From NCBI RefSeq assembly GCF_030407495.1, contig NZ_JASDDG010000020.1:18492-82491 (forward strand): a stretch of DNA of 64,000 nt, written 5' to 3'. The position numbers and the translations under genes are program-made. Within the stretch, counting starts at the first letter, position 1, and each line of letters starts with the position of its first letter. The notes beneath the pieces are model-generated. The model did no database searches and was not told the DNA's origin. It saw only the letters and a list, made by a program, of their open reading frames with translations. The stretch comes from Arthrobacter sp. APC 3897 (lineage in GTDB: Bacteria > Actinomycetota > Actinomycetes > Actinomycetales > Micrococcaceae). Below, one piece after another: positions 27,521-35,855 of the stretch.

Positions 27521-28240
27521 TTAGCGCACCAACGTGTCCGGCAGCGTGACGCCTTCGGGCAGCTCAGGAGCTTCGAACTTCTGCCGATCGCACTCATCGC
27601 GAAGCTGCGGGTACGTGTCCGCGATGAGATCCAGGATCCGGTTGCGCACCACCAGGTAGGCCTCCCCCACGCCGACGACACCCTTGAATTCCTTGAGTTC
27701 TTCCTCGTAGGAGGTCTGCTTGTGCCGCAGATAGTTCACGGTCAGCCGGTCAAGCCGTGCCTTGGACGTCTTGCGGCTGGCCGGAGACTGGCTGCGCCGG
27801 AGCCTGCTGTTGAAGTGGGCGATAGCTTTGTCCTGCATCTGCTGCCACGGCTCAGGCTCGATCCGCAGCTCCAGCGCCTCGGCTGCCGCAACGGCTTCCT
27901 TCTTTTTCGCCAGCGCGCGGGTCCGGGCCGCAATCTGCCGGGTTCGGGACGCTTCCCGCGCCTTCCGGTATTCGGGGGTGGCTTCGATGGCTTCGACGCG
28001 CTCCAGCGCGTACAGCTTCATGGGAGCGGCCTTGCGGGAAAACGGATTGCGCGCGGTCTGGTCCGGTTCAGGCAGGAACGTCTTGATCTGCGTGTCCGTC
28101 CAGCCGCGGTCCTTCTTCAGGTCGTTGGCAATCAGCAGGCCTTCGCTGTTGGCCGGCTTGGGCCGCGGCGGATGGTGTTTTCCTCGGGACAATGCAGACT
28201 CCACATTTCTGAACGTGCGGCGGGACGGGAACCCATCCAT
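27521..28240 (-). CDS. Unrecognised basic, helix-rich protein
   Basis: 239 residues, no signal peptide or membrane helix. The segment GWTDTQIKTFLPEPDQTARN followed by RKAAPMKLYALERVEAIE looks like a small conserved recognition domain, perhaps winged-helix; the middle is Arg/Lys/Ala-rich coiled-coil and the C-terminus is acidic. I do not recognise a named family. The N-terminus is uncertain: TAGAAT overlaps the ATG at 28240, so if that is the -10 box the true start lies downstream, for instance GTG at 28204. Nucleic-acid binding is plausible but unproven. Confidence 0.7.
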   Translation of the reverse strand: MDGFPSRRTFRNVESALSRGKHHPPRPKPANSEGLLIANDLKKDRGWTDTQIKTFLPEPDQTARNPFSRKAAPMKLYALERVEAIEATPEYRKAREASRTRQIAARTRALAKKKEAVAAAEALELRIEPEPWQQMQDKAIAHFNSRLRRSQSPASRKTSKARLDRLTVNYLRHKQTSYEEELKEFKGVVGVGEAYLVVRNRILDLIADTYPQLRDECDRQKFEAPELPEGVTLPDTLVR

Positions 28241-28322
28241 TCTAGTGAGCCCTGGGTATTCGGCCGAAAACCGCCCAGTCCCCTGCCGTTGTCGCTGCAG
28301 GAGCCCGGCCGGTTTAAACAGC

Positions 28323-28355
28323 TCCGCCGGCCCCCATGAAGGGGCAGCCGGCGGA
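28323..28355 (-). terminator. Terminator after the CNNM/CorC pair
   Basis: TCCGCCGGC (28323-28331) pairs with GCCGGCGGA (28347-28355), extended by CCCC/GGGG inside. It lies 33 nt after the stop of the minus-strand gene. Confidence 0.7.
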
Positions 28356-28388
28356 AGCGGTCAGTCAACCGGAGATCGATGTCGGACG

Positions 28389-29429
28389 CTACACGGTGGT
28401 GGCGTCCTGCACCTCGCCCACCAGTTCTTCGATGATGTCCTCCAGGAACAGCACGCCGGTGGTGTTGCCCTCGGCGTCGAAGACCCGGGCTACGTGGGCA
28501 CCGGTGCGGCGCATGGTGGCCAGGGCGTCCTCGAGCTCGCTGCCGACAAAGGCGGAAGCCAGCCGGCGGATGCGCTTGGCGGGCACCGGAGCGGTGAACT
28601 TTTCCGGCCGGGTCAGGTCCATGACGTCCTTGAGGTGAAGATAGCCGCTCGGAACGCCGTCACCGTCCGTCAGGATGTACCGCGAGTAGCCGTGGCGGCT
28701 CACAGCCTCCTGGATGTCTGCCGGGGTGGCGGTTTCCGGCAGGAGCACCATCCTGTCGATGGGAACCTCAACGTCGGCAACGGTCTTGTTCGTGAACTCG
28801 AAGGCAGCACTCAGGGTGCCGCTGGCGTCGGCCAGCATTCCCTCGCGTGTGGACTGCTCCACGATGTTGGCCACTTCGTCCATGGTGTAGGCGCTGGTTG
28901 CCTCATCCTTGGGCTCCACTTTGAACAGGCGAAGGATGCTGTTGGCTATCCCGTTCAGCGACCAGATCACCGGTTTGAAAATCCGGGCCACCATCACCAG
29001 CGGAGGAGCCAGAATGAGCGCGGCACGGGTGGGCACGGAGAACGAGATGTTCTTGGGGACCATCTCGCCAATGACTACGTGCAGGAACGTCACGAGCATC
29101 AGAGCCACTGCAAAGGCGATGATGCTGATGGCGTCAGCCGAAAGCGAGGTCAACCCCAGCGGGATTTCCAGCAGATGGTGAATGGCCGGTTCGGAAACGT
29201 TCAGGATCACCAGGGAGCAGACGGTGATGCCCAGCTGCGCCGTGGCCAGCATGAGTGTGGCGTGCTCCATGGCCCAAAGGGTGGTTTTGGCAGCCTTGGA
29301 ACCGGCGTCAGCCTTCGGCTCAATCTGTGAGCGGCGGGCTGAAATAACGGCAAACTCTGCACCGACAAAGAAGGCATTGACAGCCAGGAGGACAAAGAGC
29401 CAGATAATTCCGGGAAGATATTCGCTCAT
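28389..29429 (-). CDS. CNNM/HlyC-CorC family membrane protein, short form
   Basis: 346 residues. An N-terminal DUF21/CNNM membrane domain (about residues 1-195, four hydrophobic segments, with the family motif FFVGAEFAVISARRSQIE) is followed by two CBS domains (about 215-340). The C-terminal CorC_HlyC domain of longer relatives is absent. Members of this family mediate or regulate Mg2+ and Co2+ efflux. The start overlaps the stop of the longer paralogue by 4 nt, so the two are made together and may form a heteromeric complex. Confidence 0.9.
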   Translation of the reverse strand: MSEYLPGIIWLFVLLAVNAFFVGAEFAVISARRSQIEPKADAGSKAAKTTLWAMEHATLMLATAQLGITVCSLVILNVSEPAIHHLLEIPLGLTSLSADAISIIAFAVALMLVTFLHVVIGEMVPKNISFSVPTRAALILAPPLVMVARIFKPVIWSLNGIANSILRLFKVEPKDEATSAYTMDEVANIVEQSTREGMLADASGTLSAAFEFTNKTVADVEVPIDRMVLLPETATPADIQEAVSRHGYSRYILTDGDGVPSGYLHLKDVMDLTRPEKFTAPVPAKRIRRLASAFVGSELEDALATMRRTGAHVARVFDAEGNTTGVLFLEDIIEELVGEVQDATTV

Positions 29430-30775
29430 GCCAGGTCCTTCGTCAGCTCGTCAATGATCTGGTCATGGGCGCTCGGCAGCGATCCCTCCGTGGGGGTAAA
29501 GCGCAGCCGCTCAACATGGGTTCCGACCACCCGCTCCACGCGCAGGACACCGTTATCCAGGGTTACCTCATCGCCGAGTTCCGGAATCCGGTCCAGACGG
29601 TCGGTGACAAAGCCGGCGAGGGTGTCGTATTCCTCGCCGTCGGGTACGACGACTCCGGTGCGGTCCCGCAGTTCGTCCGGGCGCAGCGACGCGTCAAACG
29701 TCAGCGAGCGGCCGGACCGGACGACGCCGACACGGGCGCGGTCGTGCTCGTCCTCAAGCTCGCCCACGATCTCCTCGACCAGGTCTTCCAGCGTCACAAT
29801 GCCGGCGGTGCCGCCGTGTTCATCCGAGACCACAGCCACCTGCAGTCCCTGCTGGCGCAGCAGACCCAGAAGGGAGTCCACACCCATGGACTCGGGCACC
29901 CGAAGAGCTTCGACCATCATCTCTCCGGCGGTGATCCCGCTGCGCTCCGCGATGTTGACGGCGAAGGCCTGCTTCACGTGCAGTACGCCCAGAATGTCGT
30001 CGGAATCGCGGCCAATCACCGGGAACCGGGAGTACCCGGTGGAAACGGCTGCCTCAATCACCTGCTCAGCTGTGTCGGTTGCGGCGACGGAGCGCATCCG
30101 GACGCGGGGAGTCATGACATCGGCGGCCGTGTGGTCCGAGAACCGCAGGGTGCGGCTGAGCAGCTGTGCGTGATCCTGGTCCAGGACGCCTTCCAGCGCA
30201 GACCGGCGAACCAGGGAGCTGAGTTCCTCCGCGCTGCGGGCACCGGAGAGTTCTTCCTTCGGCTCGATGCCGAAAGAACGGATAATCGCGTTGGCGGTGT
30301 TGTTGAAGAGCAGAATGACTGGCTTGAACACCGTGGTGAACAGGCTCTGGAACGGAACAACAATCTTGGCGGTTTCCCGCGGGAGGGCCAGGGCGAAGTT
30401 CTTCGGCACCAGTTCGCCGATGATCATCGAAAACACGGTAGCCAGGAAGATACCGATAACGGCACCTGCTCCGCCGACCACTGCCTCCGGAACTCCAACA
30501 GCCAGCATCGGCTCACGCAGCAGGGAGCTGATGGCCGGTTCAAAGGTGTAGCCCGTCAGCAGTGTGGTGAGCGTAATGCCCAGCTGCGCACTGGAAAGGT
30601 GCGTCGAGGTGATCTTGAGGGCTTTGATGGTGGGGCCCAGGCGTTTTTCGCCTTGGGCCTGCCGTGCCTCCAGGTCATTGCGGTCAAGATTGACCAGCGC
30701 AAATTCCGAGGCAACGAACAGCCCGGTTCCGACCGTAAGAACGAGGCCGACCGCGAGCATGATCAGTTCATACAT
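29426..30775 (-). CDS. CNNM/HlyC-CorC family membrane protein, full-length
   Basis: 449 residues: DUF21 membrane domain (about 1-200, including FVASEFALVNLDRNDLE), a CBS pair (about 215-340) containing EHGGTAGIVTLEDLVEEIVGE-type signature, and a C-terminal CorC_HlyC beta domain (about 355-440). Likely role in divalent cation efflux or homeostasis, controlled by nucleotide binding at the CBS pair. It is the first gene of a two-gene operon with the shorter paralogue. The divergent fadA gene lies 344 nt away. Confidence 0.92.
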   Translation of the reverse strand: MYELIMLAVGLVLTVGTGLFVASEFALVNLDRNDLEARQAQGEKRLGPTIKALKITSTHLSSAQLGITLTTLLTGYTFEPAISSLLREPMLAVGVPEAVVGGAGAVIGIFLATVFSMIIGELVPKNFALALPRETAKIVVPFQSLFTTVFKPVILLFNNTANAIIRSFGIEPKEELSGARSAEELSSLVRRSALEGVLDQDHAQLLSRTLRFSDHTAADVMTPRVRMRSVAATDTAEQVIEAAVSTGYSRFPVIGRDSDDILGVLHVKQAFAVNIAERSGITAGEMMVEALRVPESMGVDSLLGLLRQQGLQVAVVSDEHGGTAGIVTLEDLVEEIVGELEDEHDRARVGVVRSGRSLTFDASLRPDELRDRTGVVVPDGEEYDTLAGFVTDRLDRIPELGDEVTLDNGVLRVERVVGTHVERLRFTPTEGSLPSAHDQIIDELTKDLA

Positions 30776-31119
30776 TGAGGCGCCCCTCTCTGGTTGTGGC
30801 CGGAAGTCCGGTCAGAGCGTGGAGGGGCAAGGGTTTATGTGAGGGAGGGTCATCCATAGTCAGACGATAATACGGGAAAAGACTGAACATTTGCTGAGCG
30901 GGCAGCCGTTCGCTCACAGGTGAGCGAAGACAGTGGAGAAACGATCCCCGTCCCGCAGCCCGCTCCTCAGGCCGCACATCTGCCCCGCGCCGTCATCCGT
31001 TACGCCGGCCGGCGGTATGTCGGTAGTGTCGACTGAACGGTGGTTGCAGGCTATGTTACTCACGAGTAACATCGGTTGCCGGACAGTGTTCCGTTTCATA
31101 TCTCAAAGAGGAGTTGCAC
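30776..31119. other. 344-nt divergent intergenic region, CNNM pair / fadA
   Basis: No gene is supported here. It carries the divergent promoters. The fadA side holds TTGCAG (31044-31049), a 17-nt spacer and TAACAT (31067-31072), with a palindromic operator over the -10. The CNNM side is AT-richer near 30860-30890 (TCAGACGATAATACGG), probably its promoter. Confidence 0.7.
31053..31072. promoter_or_regulatory. Palindromic operator over the fadAB promoter
   Basis: ATGTTACTC (31053-31061), AC, GAGTAACAT (31064-31072): a perfect 9-bp inverted repeat with a 2-nt centre. It fills the end of the spacer and the whole -10 box TAACAT of a promoter with -35 TTGCAG at 31044-31049. The geometry is that of a repressor operator, most likely for a TetR-type regulator of fatty-acid oxidation; no such regulator gene is in the window. 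Confidence 0.75.
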
Positions 31120-32367
31120 GTGAGCCCACAAAGCCGAGCACGGCAGATCAGGGACGTAGTTTTCGTTGACGGAGTGCGCACCCCGTTCGGAAAAGCCGGC
31201 GAAAAAGGCATGTACGCGGGAATGCGTGCCGATGACCTGGTGGTCAAGTGCATCCGTGAACTGATGCGGCGCAACCCCTCCCTTCCGCCCGAGCGCGTTG
31301 ACGAGGTAGCCATTGCAGCCACCACGCAGACCGGCGACCAGGGCCTGACGATCGGCCGCACCGCAGCACTGCTCGCCGGCCTGCCGCAGTCCGTCCCCGG
31401 CTTCGCCATCGACCGCATGTGCGCCGGCGCCATGACGGCTGTGACCACTACGGCTTCCGGCATCGGCTTCGGCGCGTACGACGTCGTCATCGCCGGCGGT
31501 GTGGAGCACATGGGCAACCACCCGATGGGCCAGGGCGCTGATCCCAACCCCCGTTTTGTCACCGAACGGATTGTGGACCCCGCTGCCCTGAACATGGGCA
31601 ACACCGCCGAGAACCTGCATGACCGTTTCCCGGACATCACCAAGGAACGCACCGACGCGTACGCCGCCGCCAGCCAGGAGAAGCTTGCCAAGGCTTACGC
31701 CAACAACCTGATCCAGCCGGACCTGGTCCCGGTCGCCTCCAAGAAGGCCGGCAAGGGCTGGACGCTGAACTCCGTGGATGAGGGACCCCGCCCGGGCACC
31801 ACTGTGGAGGACCTTGCCGACCTGCGCACCCCCTTCCGTGCCCACGGCCGCGTCACCGCCGGTAACGCCTCCGGCCTAAACGACGGCGCCACCACCGCGC
31901 TGCTCGCTTCCGCCGACGCCGCCGAGGAACTCGGCCTGCCGGTCAAGATGCGCCTGGTCGGCTACGCCTTTGCCGGCGTGGAACCGGAGGTCATGGGCTA
32001 CGGCCCCGTGCCCGCCACCGAAAAGGTCCTGAAGCAGACCGGCCTGTCCATTGAGGACATCGGCCTGTTTGAAATCAACGAGGCCTTCGCCGTCCAGGTG
32101 CTGTCCTTCCTGGACTTCTACGGCATCGCCGACGACGACCCCCGGGTCAACCGCTACGGCGGCGCCATCGCCGTCGGACACCCGCTGGCCTCCTCCGGCG
32201 TACGCCTCATGAACCAGCTCGCCCGCCAGTTCGAGGAAGATCCCTCCGTGCGCTACGGCATGACCACCATGTGCATTGGTCTGGGCATGGGAGCCACCAT
32301 CATCTGGGAAAACCCGAACCACCCCGGCTACAACACCGACACCGAGTCCACGGAGGCCACGAAGTAA
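31120..32367 (+). CDS. fadA: Acetyl-CoA C-acyltransferase (beta-oxidation thiolase)
   Basis: 415 residues from the GTG at 31120, which is served by AAAGAGGAG at 31105-31113; a TTG six bases upstream is less likely. Active-site Cys101 lies in DRMCAGAMTAV, with NEAFAVQVL, AVGHPLASSGVR and TMCIGLGMGA completing the thiolase motifs. It catalyses the last beta-oxidation step, releasing acetyl-CoA. Its stop overlaps the start of fadB by one base (TAATG), and the pair shares the operator-covered promoter. Confidence 0.95.
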   Translation: MSPQSRARQIRDVVFVDGVRTPFGKAGEKGMYAGMRADDLVVKCIRELMRRNPSLPPERVDEVAIAATTQTGDQGLTIGRTAALLAGLPQSVPGFAIDRMCAGAMTAVTTTASGIGFGAYDVVIAGGVEHMGNHPMGQGADPNPRFVTERIVDPAALNMGNTAENLHDRFPDITKERTDAYAAASQEKLAKAYANNLIQPDLVPVASKKAGKGWTLNSVDEGPRPGTTVEDLADLRTPFRAHGRVTAGNASGLNDGATTALLASADAAEELGLPVKMRLVGYAFAGVEPEVMGYGPVPATEKVLKQTGLSIEDIGLFEINEAFAVQVLSFLDFYGIADDDPRVNRYGGAIAVGHPLASSGVRLMNQLARQFEEDPSVRYGMTTMCIGLGMGATIIWENPNHPGYNTDTESTEATK

Positions 32368-34508
32368 TGTCTGCTCCCGATTACCAGCGCCTCGCGGGCC
32401 TCTTCCCCACCGAGGTTGTCACCCACTCCTACGTCTCCGACATCGAGCTGCCCGGCGGCGCAGGCACCTTCGCGCTGATCACCCTGGACAACGACGTCGA
32501 CCACACCCGTCCCACCACGCTGGGCCCCAACACGCTGCTGGAACTGGGCGAGGTGCTGGATTCCCTGAAGGCACGCGCCGGCGCGGGCGAAATTGTCGGC
32601 GTCGGCGTCACCGGCAAGCCGCACTATCTGGTGGCCGGCGCCGATCTGTCCGCCACGCAGAAGCTTGCCTCCTACGAGGACGGACTGGCCATGGCCAGTC
32701 TGGGCCACGAGGTCTACGGCAAGCTGCACACCCTGGGTGTACCCAGCTTCGCCTTCATTAACGGCGTGGCCCTGGGCGGCGGGCTGGAAATTGCCCTGCA
32801 GTCCCAGTACCGCACCGTCTCCACCGGCGCCGGTGCTTTGGCCCTGCCGGAAGCCTTCATCGGCCTGGTCCCGGGCTGGGGCGGCGTTTACATCCTGCCG
32901 CGCCTGATCGGACCGGAGAATGCCGTCAAGGTGATGATCGAGAACCCGCTGAGCAACAACCGGACCCTCTCCGGTCCGGCGGCGTTCAAGCTGGGCATCG
33001 CCGACGCGATGTTTGAACCGGCCGACTTCGTGGAGCAGTCCCTTGCCTGGGCCGCCCGCGTCATCATGGGCGAAGAGGAAGTATCCCGGCCCAACGCGGC
33101 CGATCCTGCCGCCACCCCCGAGGCCTGGGACGCCGCCGTCGCACACGGCCGTGCCGTGGTGGAAGCCCGCACCTCCAACGCCGCTCCCGCACCTGCCAAG
33201 GTGCTGGACCTGCTGGAGGCCGGCAAGAACTGGACCGCCGAGCAGTCCCGTGACGCCGAGTGCGAGGCCCTGGCCGAGCTGATGCAGACCCCGCAGTTCC
33301 ACTCCACCGTCTACGCGTTCCTGGACCTGGTCCAGAAGCGCGGCAAGCGTCCCGCCGGTGCTCCGGATAAGAAGCTGGCCCGCCCGGTGTCCAAGGTGGG
33401 CGTGGTGGGCGCCGGCCTGATGGCCAGCCAGCTTGCCCTGCTGTTCGCCCGCCAGCTCAAGGTTCCCGTGGTGATGACGGACATTGACCAGGCACGCGTG
33501 GACAAGGGCGTGGGCTACGTGCACGCCGAGGTGGACAAGCTGCTGGCCAAGAAGCGCATCTCCCCCGATGCCGCCAACCGCACCAAGGCGCTGGTTTCGG
33601 GCTCGGTATCCAAGGAAGCGTTCTCCGATGCGGACTTCGTGATCGAGGCCGTCTTCGAGGAACTCTCCGTCAAGAAGCAGGTCTTCGCCGAGGTCGAGGC
33701 TGTTGTCTCCCCCGAATGCATCCTCGCCACCAACACCTCCTCACTTTCCGTGACGGAGATGGCCGCTGACCTCGAGCACCCCGAGCGCGTGGTGGGCTTC
33801 CACTTCTTCAACCCGGTGGCTGTCATGCCGCTGCTGGAAATCGTGCGCGCCCCCAAGACCGACGACGCCGTGCTGGCCACCGCGTTTGTCTTGGCCAAGG
33901 CGCTGAAGAAGACCGCCGTGCTGGTCAAGGACGACGCCGCGTTTGTGGTGAACCGCATCCTGGGCCGCATGTTCGGTGAAATCACCGCTGTCTTTGACGA
34001 GGGCACCGACGCCGCAACGGCCGACAATGCGCTGCGGCCCATGGGCCTGCCGATGTCACCGTTCACGCTGCTCGCCCTGGTGGGCCTGCCCGTAGGCCAG
34101 CATGTGCAGGAATCCCTCCACGCAGCCTTCGGCGAGCGGTTCTGGCTGTCGAAGAACTCCCAGAAGATCATCGATGCCGGCATCAAGTCCCTCTGGCAGA
34201 AGGACGAGGACGGGAAGCCGTACATTCCGGCCGAAACCCTGGAGATGCTGGACTTTGGCAACACGCCGTCCACCTCCGAGGAAGTTCTGCGCCGCACGCA
34301 GGATGCCCTGGCGGATGAGATCGGCCGCATGCTGGATGAAGGCGTTGTGGCAGGTCCCGAGGACATCGATCTGTGCATGATCCTGGGCGCCGGCTGGCCG
34401 ATGCACCTGGGCGGCATCACGCCGTACCTGGACCGTGTCGGCGCCTCCGAGCGCGTGAACGGCAGGAAGTTCCATGCTGAGAAGGAACCGGCGCAGACCG
34501 CTTCCTAG
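32367..34508 (+). CDS. fadB: Multifunctional beta-oxidation protein (enoyl-CoA hydratase / 3-hydroxyacyl-CoA dehydrogenase)
   Basis: 713 residues from the ATG at 32367, one base overlapping fadA. The N-terminal crotonase domain (about 1-290) carries ALGGGLEIAL, the oxyanion-hole region, and GLVPGWGGVYILPRL. The NAD-binding domain starts near residue 340 with KVGVVGAGLMASQLALL, and the C-terminal dehydrogenase domains contain VVGFHFFNPVAVMPLLEIV with the catalytic His and DAAFVVNRIL. It performs hydration and oxidation of acyl-CoAs and should form the trifunctional complex with FadA. A terminator follows. Confidence 0.95.
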   Translation: MSAPDYQRLAGLFPTEVVTHSYVSDIELPGGAGTFALITLDNDVDHTRPTTLGPNTLLELGEVLDSLKARAGAGEIVGVGVTGKPHYLVAGADLSATQKLASYEDGLAMASLGHEVYGKLHTLGVPSFAFINGVALGGGLEIALQSQYRTVSTGAGALALPEAFIGLVPGWGGVYILPRLIGPENAVKVMIENPLSNNRTLSGPAAFKLGIADAMFEPADFVEQSLAWAARVIMGEEEVSRPNAADPAATPEAWDAAVAHGRAVVEARTSNAAPAPAKVLDLLEAGKNWTAEQSRDAECEALAELMQTPQFHSTVYAFLDLVQKRGKRPAGAPDKKLARPVSKVGVVGAGLMASQLALLFARQLKVPVVMTDIDQARVDKGVGYVHAEVDKLLAKKRISPDAANRTKALVSGSVSKEAFSDADFVIEAVFEELSVKKQVFAEVEAVVSPECILATNTSSLSVTEMAADLEHPERVVGFHFFNPVAVMPLLEIVRAPKTDDAVLATAFVLAKALKKTAVLVKDDAAFVVNRILGRMFGEITAVFDEGTDAATADNALRPMGLPMSPFTLLALVGLPVGQHVQESLHAAFGERFWLSKNSQKIIDAGIKSLWQKDEDGKPYIPAETLEMLDFGNTPSTSEEVLRRTQDALADEIGRMLDEGVVAGPEDIDLCMILGAGWPMHLGGITPYLDRVGASERVNGRKFHAEKEPAQTAS

Positions 34509-34521
34509 TTCCGCGCAGTCC

Positions 34522-34560
34522 AGAAGGATCCCGCTCTCCGGCGGGAGCCTTCTGCCTTTT
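34522..34560 (+). terminator. Rho-independent terminator after fadAB
   Basis: AGAAGG (34522-34527) and TCCCGC (34529-34534) pair with GCGGGA (34541-34546) and CCTTCT (34548-34553) around one A/G mismatch, followed by GCCTTTT. Confidence 0.75.
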
Positions 34561-34581
34561 CCGGGTAAGGTGGTGGGCATT

Positions 34582-35061
34582 ATGAGGACAAGGATCCGAG
34601 CTGCAGTCCGGCCGGCGGCGACCATTCGGTCGGCGTCCCGGCTTCCGGCCACGGTCCTCGGACTGCTGGCCGTGGTAGCCGGCATCCTGGGGATGCATCT
34701 GGTCACGGATTTGGGGTCACCGGCAGCACACGCGGCATCCGCGCCGCATTCACCGCTGGCTGCCTCGGCCCTATCGGCCATGCCGACGCTGCAGACCCAC
34801 AGCGCATTCCCGGCCGCTGAGGCGGCCCCGGAGGACGGCGGGCACGCGGACCACGGCTGCGCGAACTGCGGCCCCTCCGGATGCCTGACCGCAGCTTGCC
34901 TGCTGTTCCTGCTCCTCACCGGTCTGGGGGGCATCATTCCGGGGTTTAGCGGCAAGCTCAGGTTCCGCGGTCCCGGCCGTCTGGTCCGCTTCCTATCCCC
35001 TGTGTCCGCAACGCTCCCGCGGGCTCCTTCGCTCGTTCAGCTCTGTATCAGCCGCACGTAA
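34582..35061 (+). CDS. DUF6153-like membrane protein with His/Cys motif
   Basis: 159 residues from the ATG at 34582. An N-terminal hydrophobic segment (ATVLGLLAVVAGILGMH) and a second one (ACLLFLLLTGLGGII) flank a periplasmic loop ending GGHADHGCANCGPSGC, whose His and Cys residues could bind metal. The layout fits my memory of the actinobacterial DUF6153 family, often found beside DUF305 genes. The next two genes on the same strand are DUF305 and an Asp-box lipoprotein, so a shared metal-stress role is inferred. Confidence 0.6.
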   Translation: MRTRIRAAVRPAATIRSASRLPATVLGLLAVVAGILGMHLVTDLGSPAAHAASAPHSPLAASALSAMPTLQTHSAFPAAEAAPEDGGHADHGCANCGPSGCLTAACLLFLLLTGLGGIIPGFSGKLRFRGPGRLVRFLSPVSATLPRAPSLVQLCISRT

Positions 35062-35160
35062 AAAGGCCTGCTCCGATGACTTTGCGGAGCGCTTGCCCCC
35101 TGCGTGCCCCCCCGGCCTCGCTGACTGCCGGAAACTGAAACGTACCGAAGGAACTTACTC

Positions 35161-35802
35161 ATGAAAAAGCCCATGCCCTTGTCCGTGCTTGCTCTCAGTG
35201 CCCTGGTCGCCCTGGGCGGATGCGCAGTTGACGCCGAGTCTGCGGATACGGCGCCCGCCGCCACGACTAACACGCACGGCACCGGCCATCACGGTGCCAC
35301 TGAGACGCCGGATCACGGGGCAGCCGATGCAGCTACGGAAGCCGCCCCAGCGCACAACAGCGCCGACACAATGTTTGCCCAAATGATGATTCCGCATCAC
35401 GAGCAGGCAGTCACCATGAGCGAGATGATGCTCGCGAAAACCGGGATCGATCCCCGCGTCTCGGAGCTGGCGGAAGCCATTCAAGCCGCCCAGGGACCCG
35501 AAATTCAGAAAATGGCAGACTGGCTCGCTGCCTGGGACGAACCTCGGGAGATGAGCGGTGACCACTCCATGGACGGAATGCTGTCTCCGCAGGAACTCGC
35601 TGAGCTGGACGCTGCGCGGGATACAGCGGCTGCCCGACTGTTCCTGCAGCAGATGATCGCCCACCACGAGGGCGCAGTGGCCATGGCCCGGACCGAACTC
35701 GAAGACGGATCAAGTCCGGAGGCCATGGAGTTGGCTACGGCCATCATCGAGGACCAAAACGCCGAGATCGAGCAGATGAACAATCTGCTGCGGAACCTCT
35801 GA
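35161..35802 (+). CDS. DUF305 domain lipoprotein
   Basis: 213 residues. Lipobox LGGC with Cys21, then a His/Ala/Thr-rich linker (HGTGHHGATETPDHG). The ferritin-like DUF305 helical domain has two copies of the signature: FAQMMIPHHEQAVTMSEMM and FLQQMIAHHEGAVAMA, with His and Met residues suited to copper or other soft metals. It follows the DUF6153-like gene by 99 nt and precedes the Asp-box lipoprotein by 53 nt. Exported and anchored outside the membrane. Family identification is strong; metal specificity is inference. Confidence 0.9.
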   Translation: MKKPMPLSVLALSALVALGGCAVDAESADTAPAATTNTHGTGHHGATETPDHGAADAATEAAPAHNSADTMFAQMMIPHHEQAVTMSEMMLAKTGIDPRVSELAEAIQAAQGPEIQKMADWLAAWDEPREMSGDHSMDGMLSPQELAELDAARDTAAARLFLQQMIAHHEGAVAMARTELEDGSSPEAMELATAIIEDQNAEIEQMNNLLRNL

Positions 35803-35855
35803 CTCGTTGCGTACCTCGAAGATCGGACATTTTCCATGCCCTTCCGTTCCTGTCC

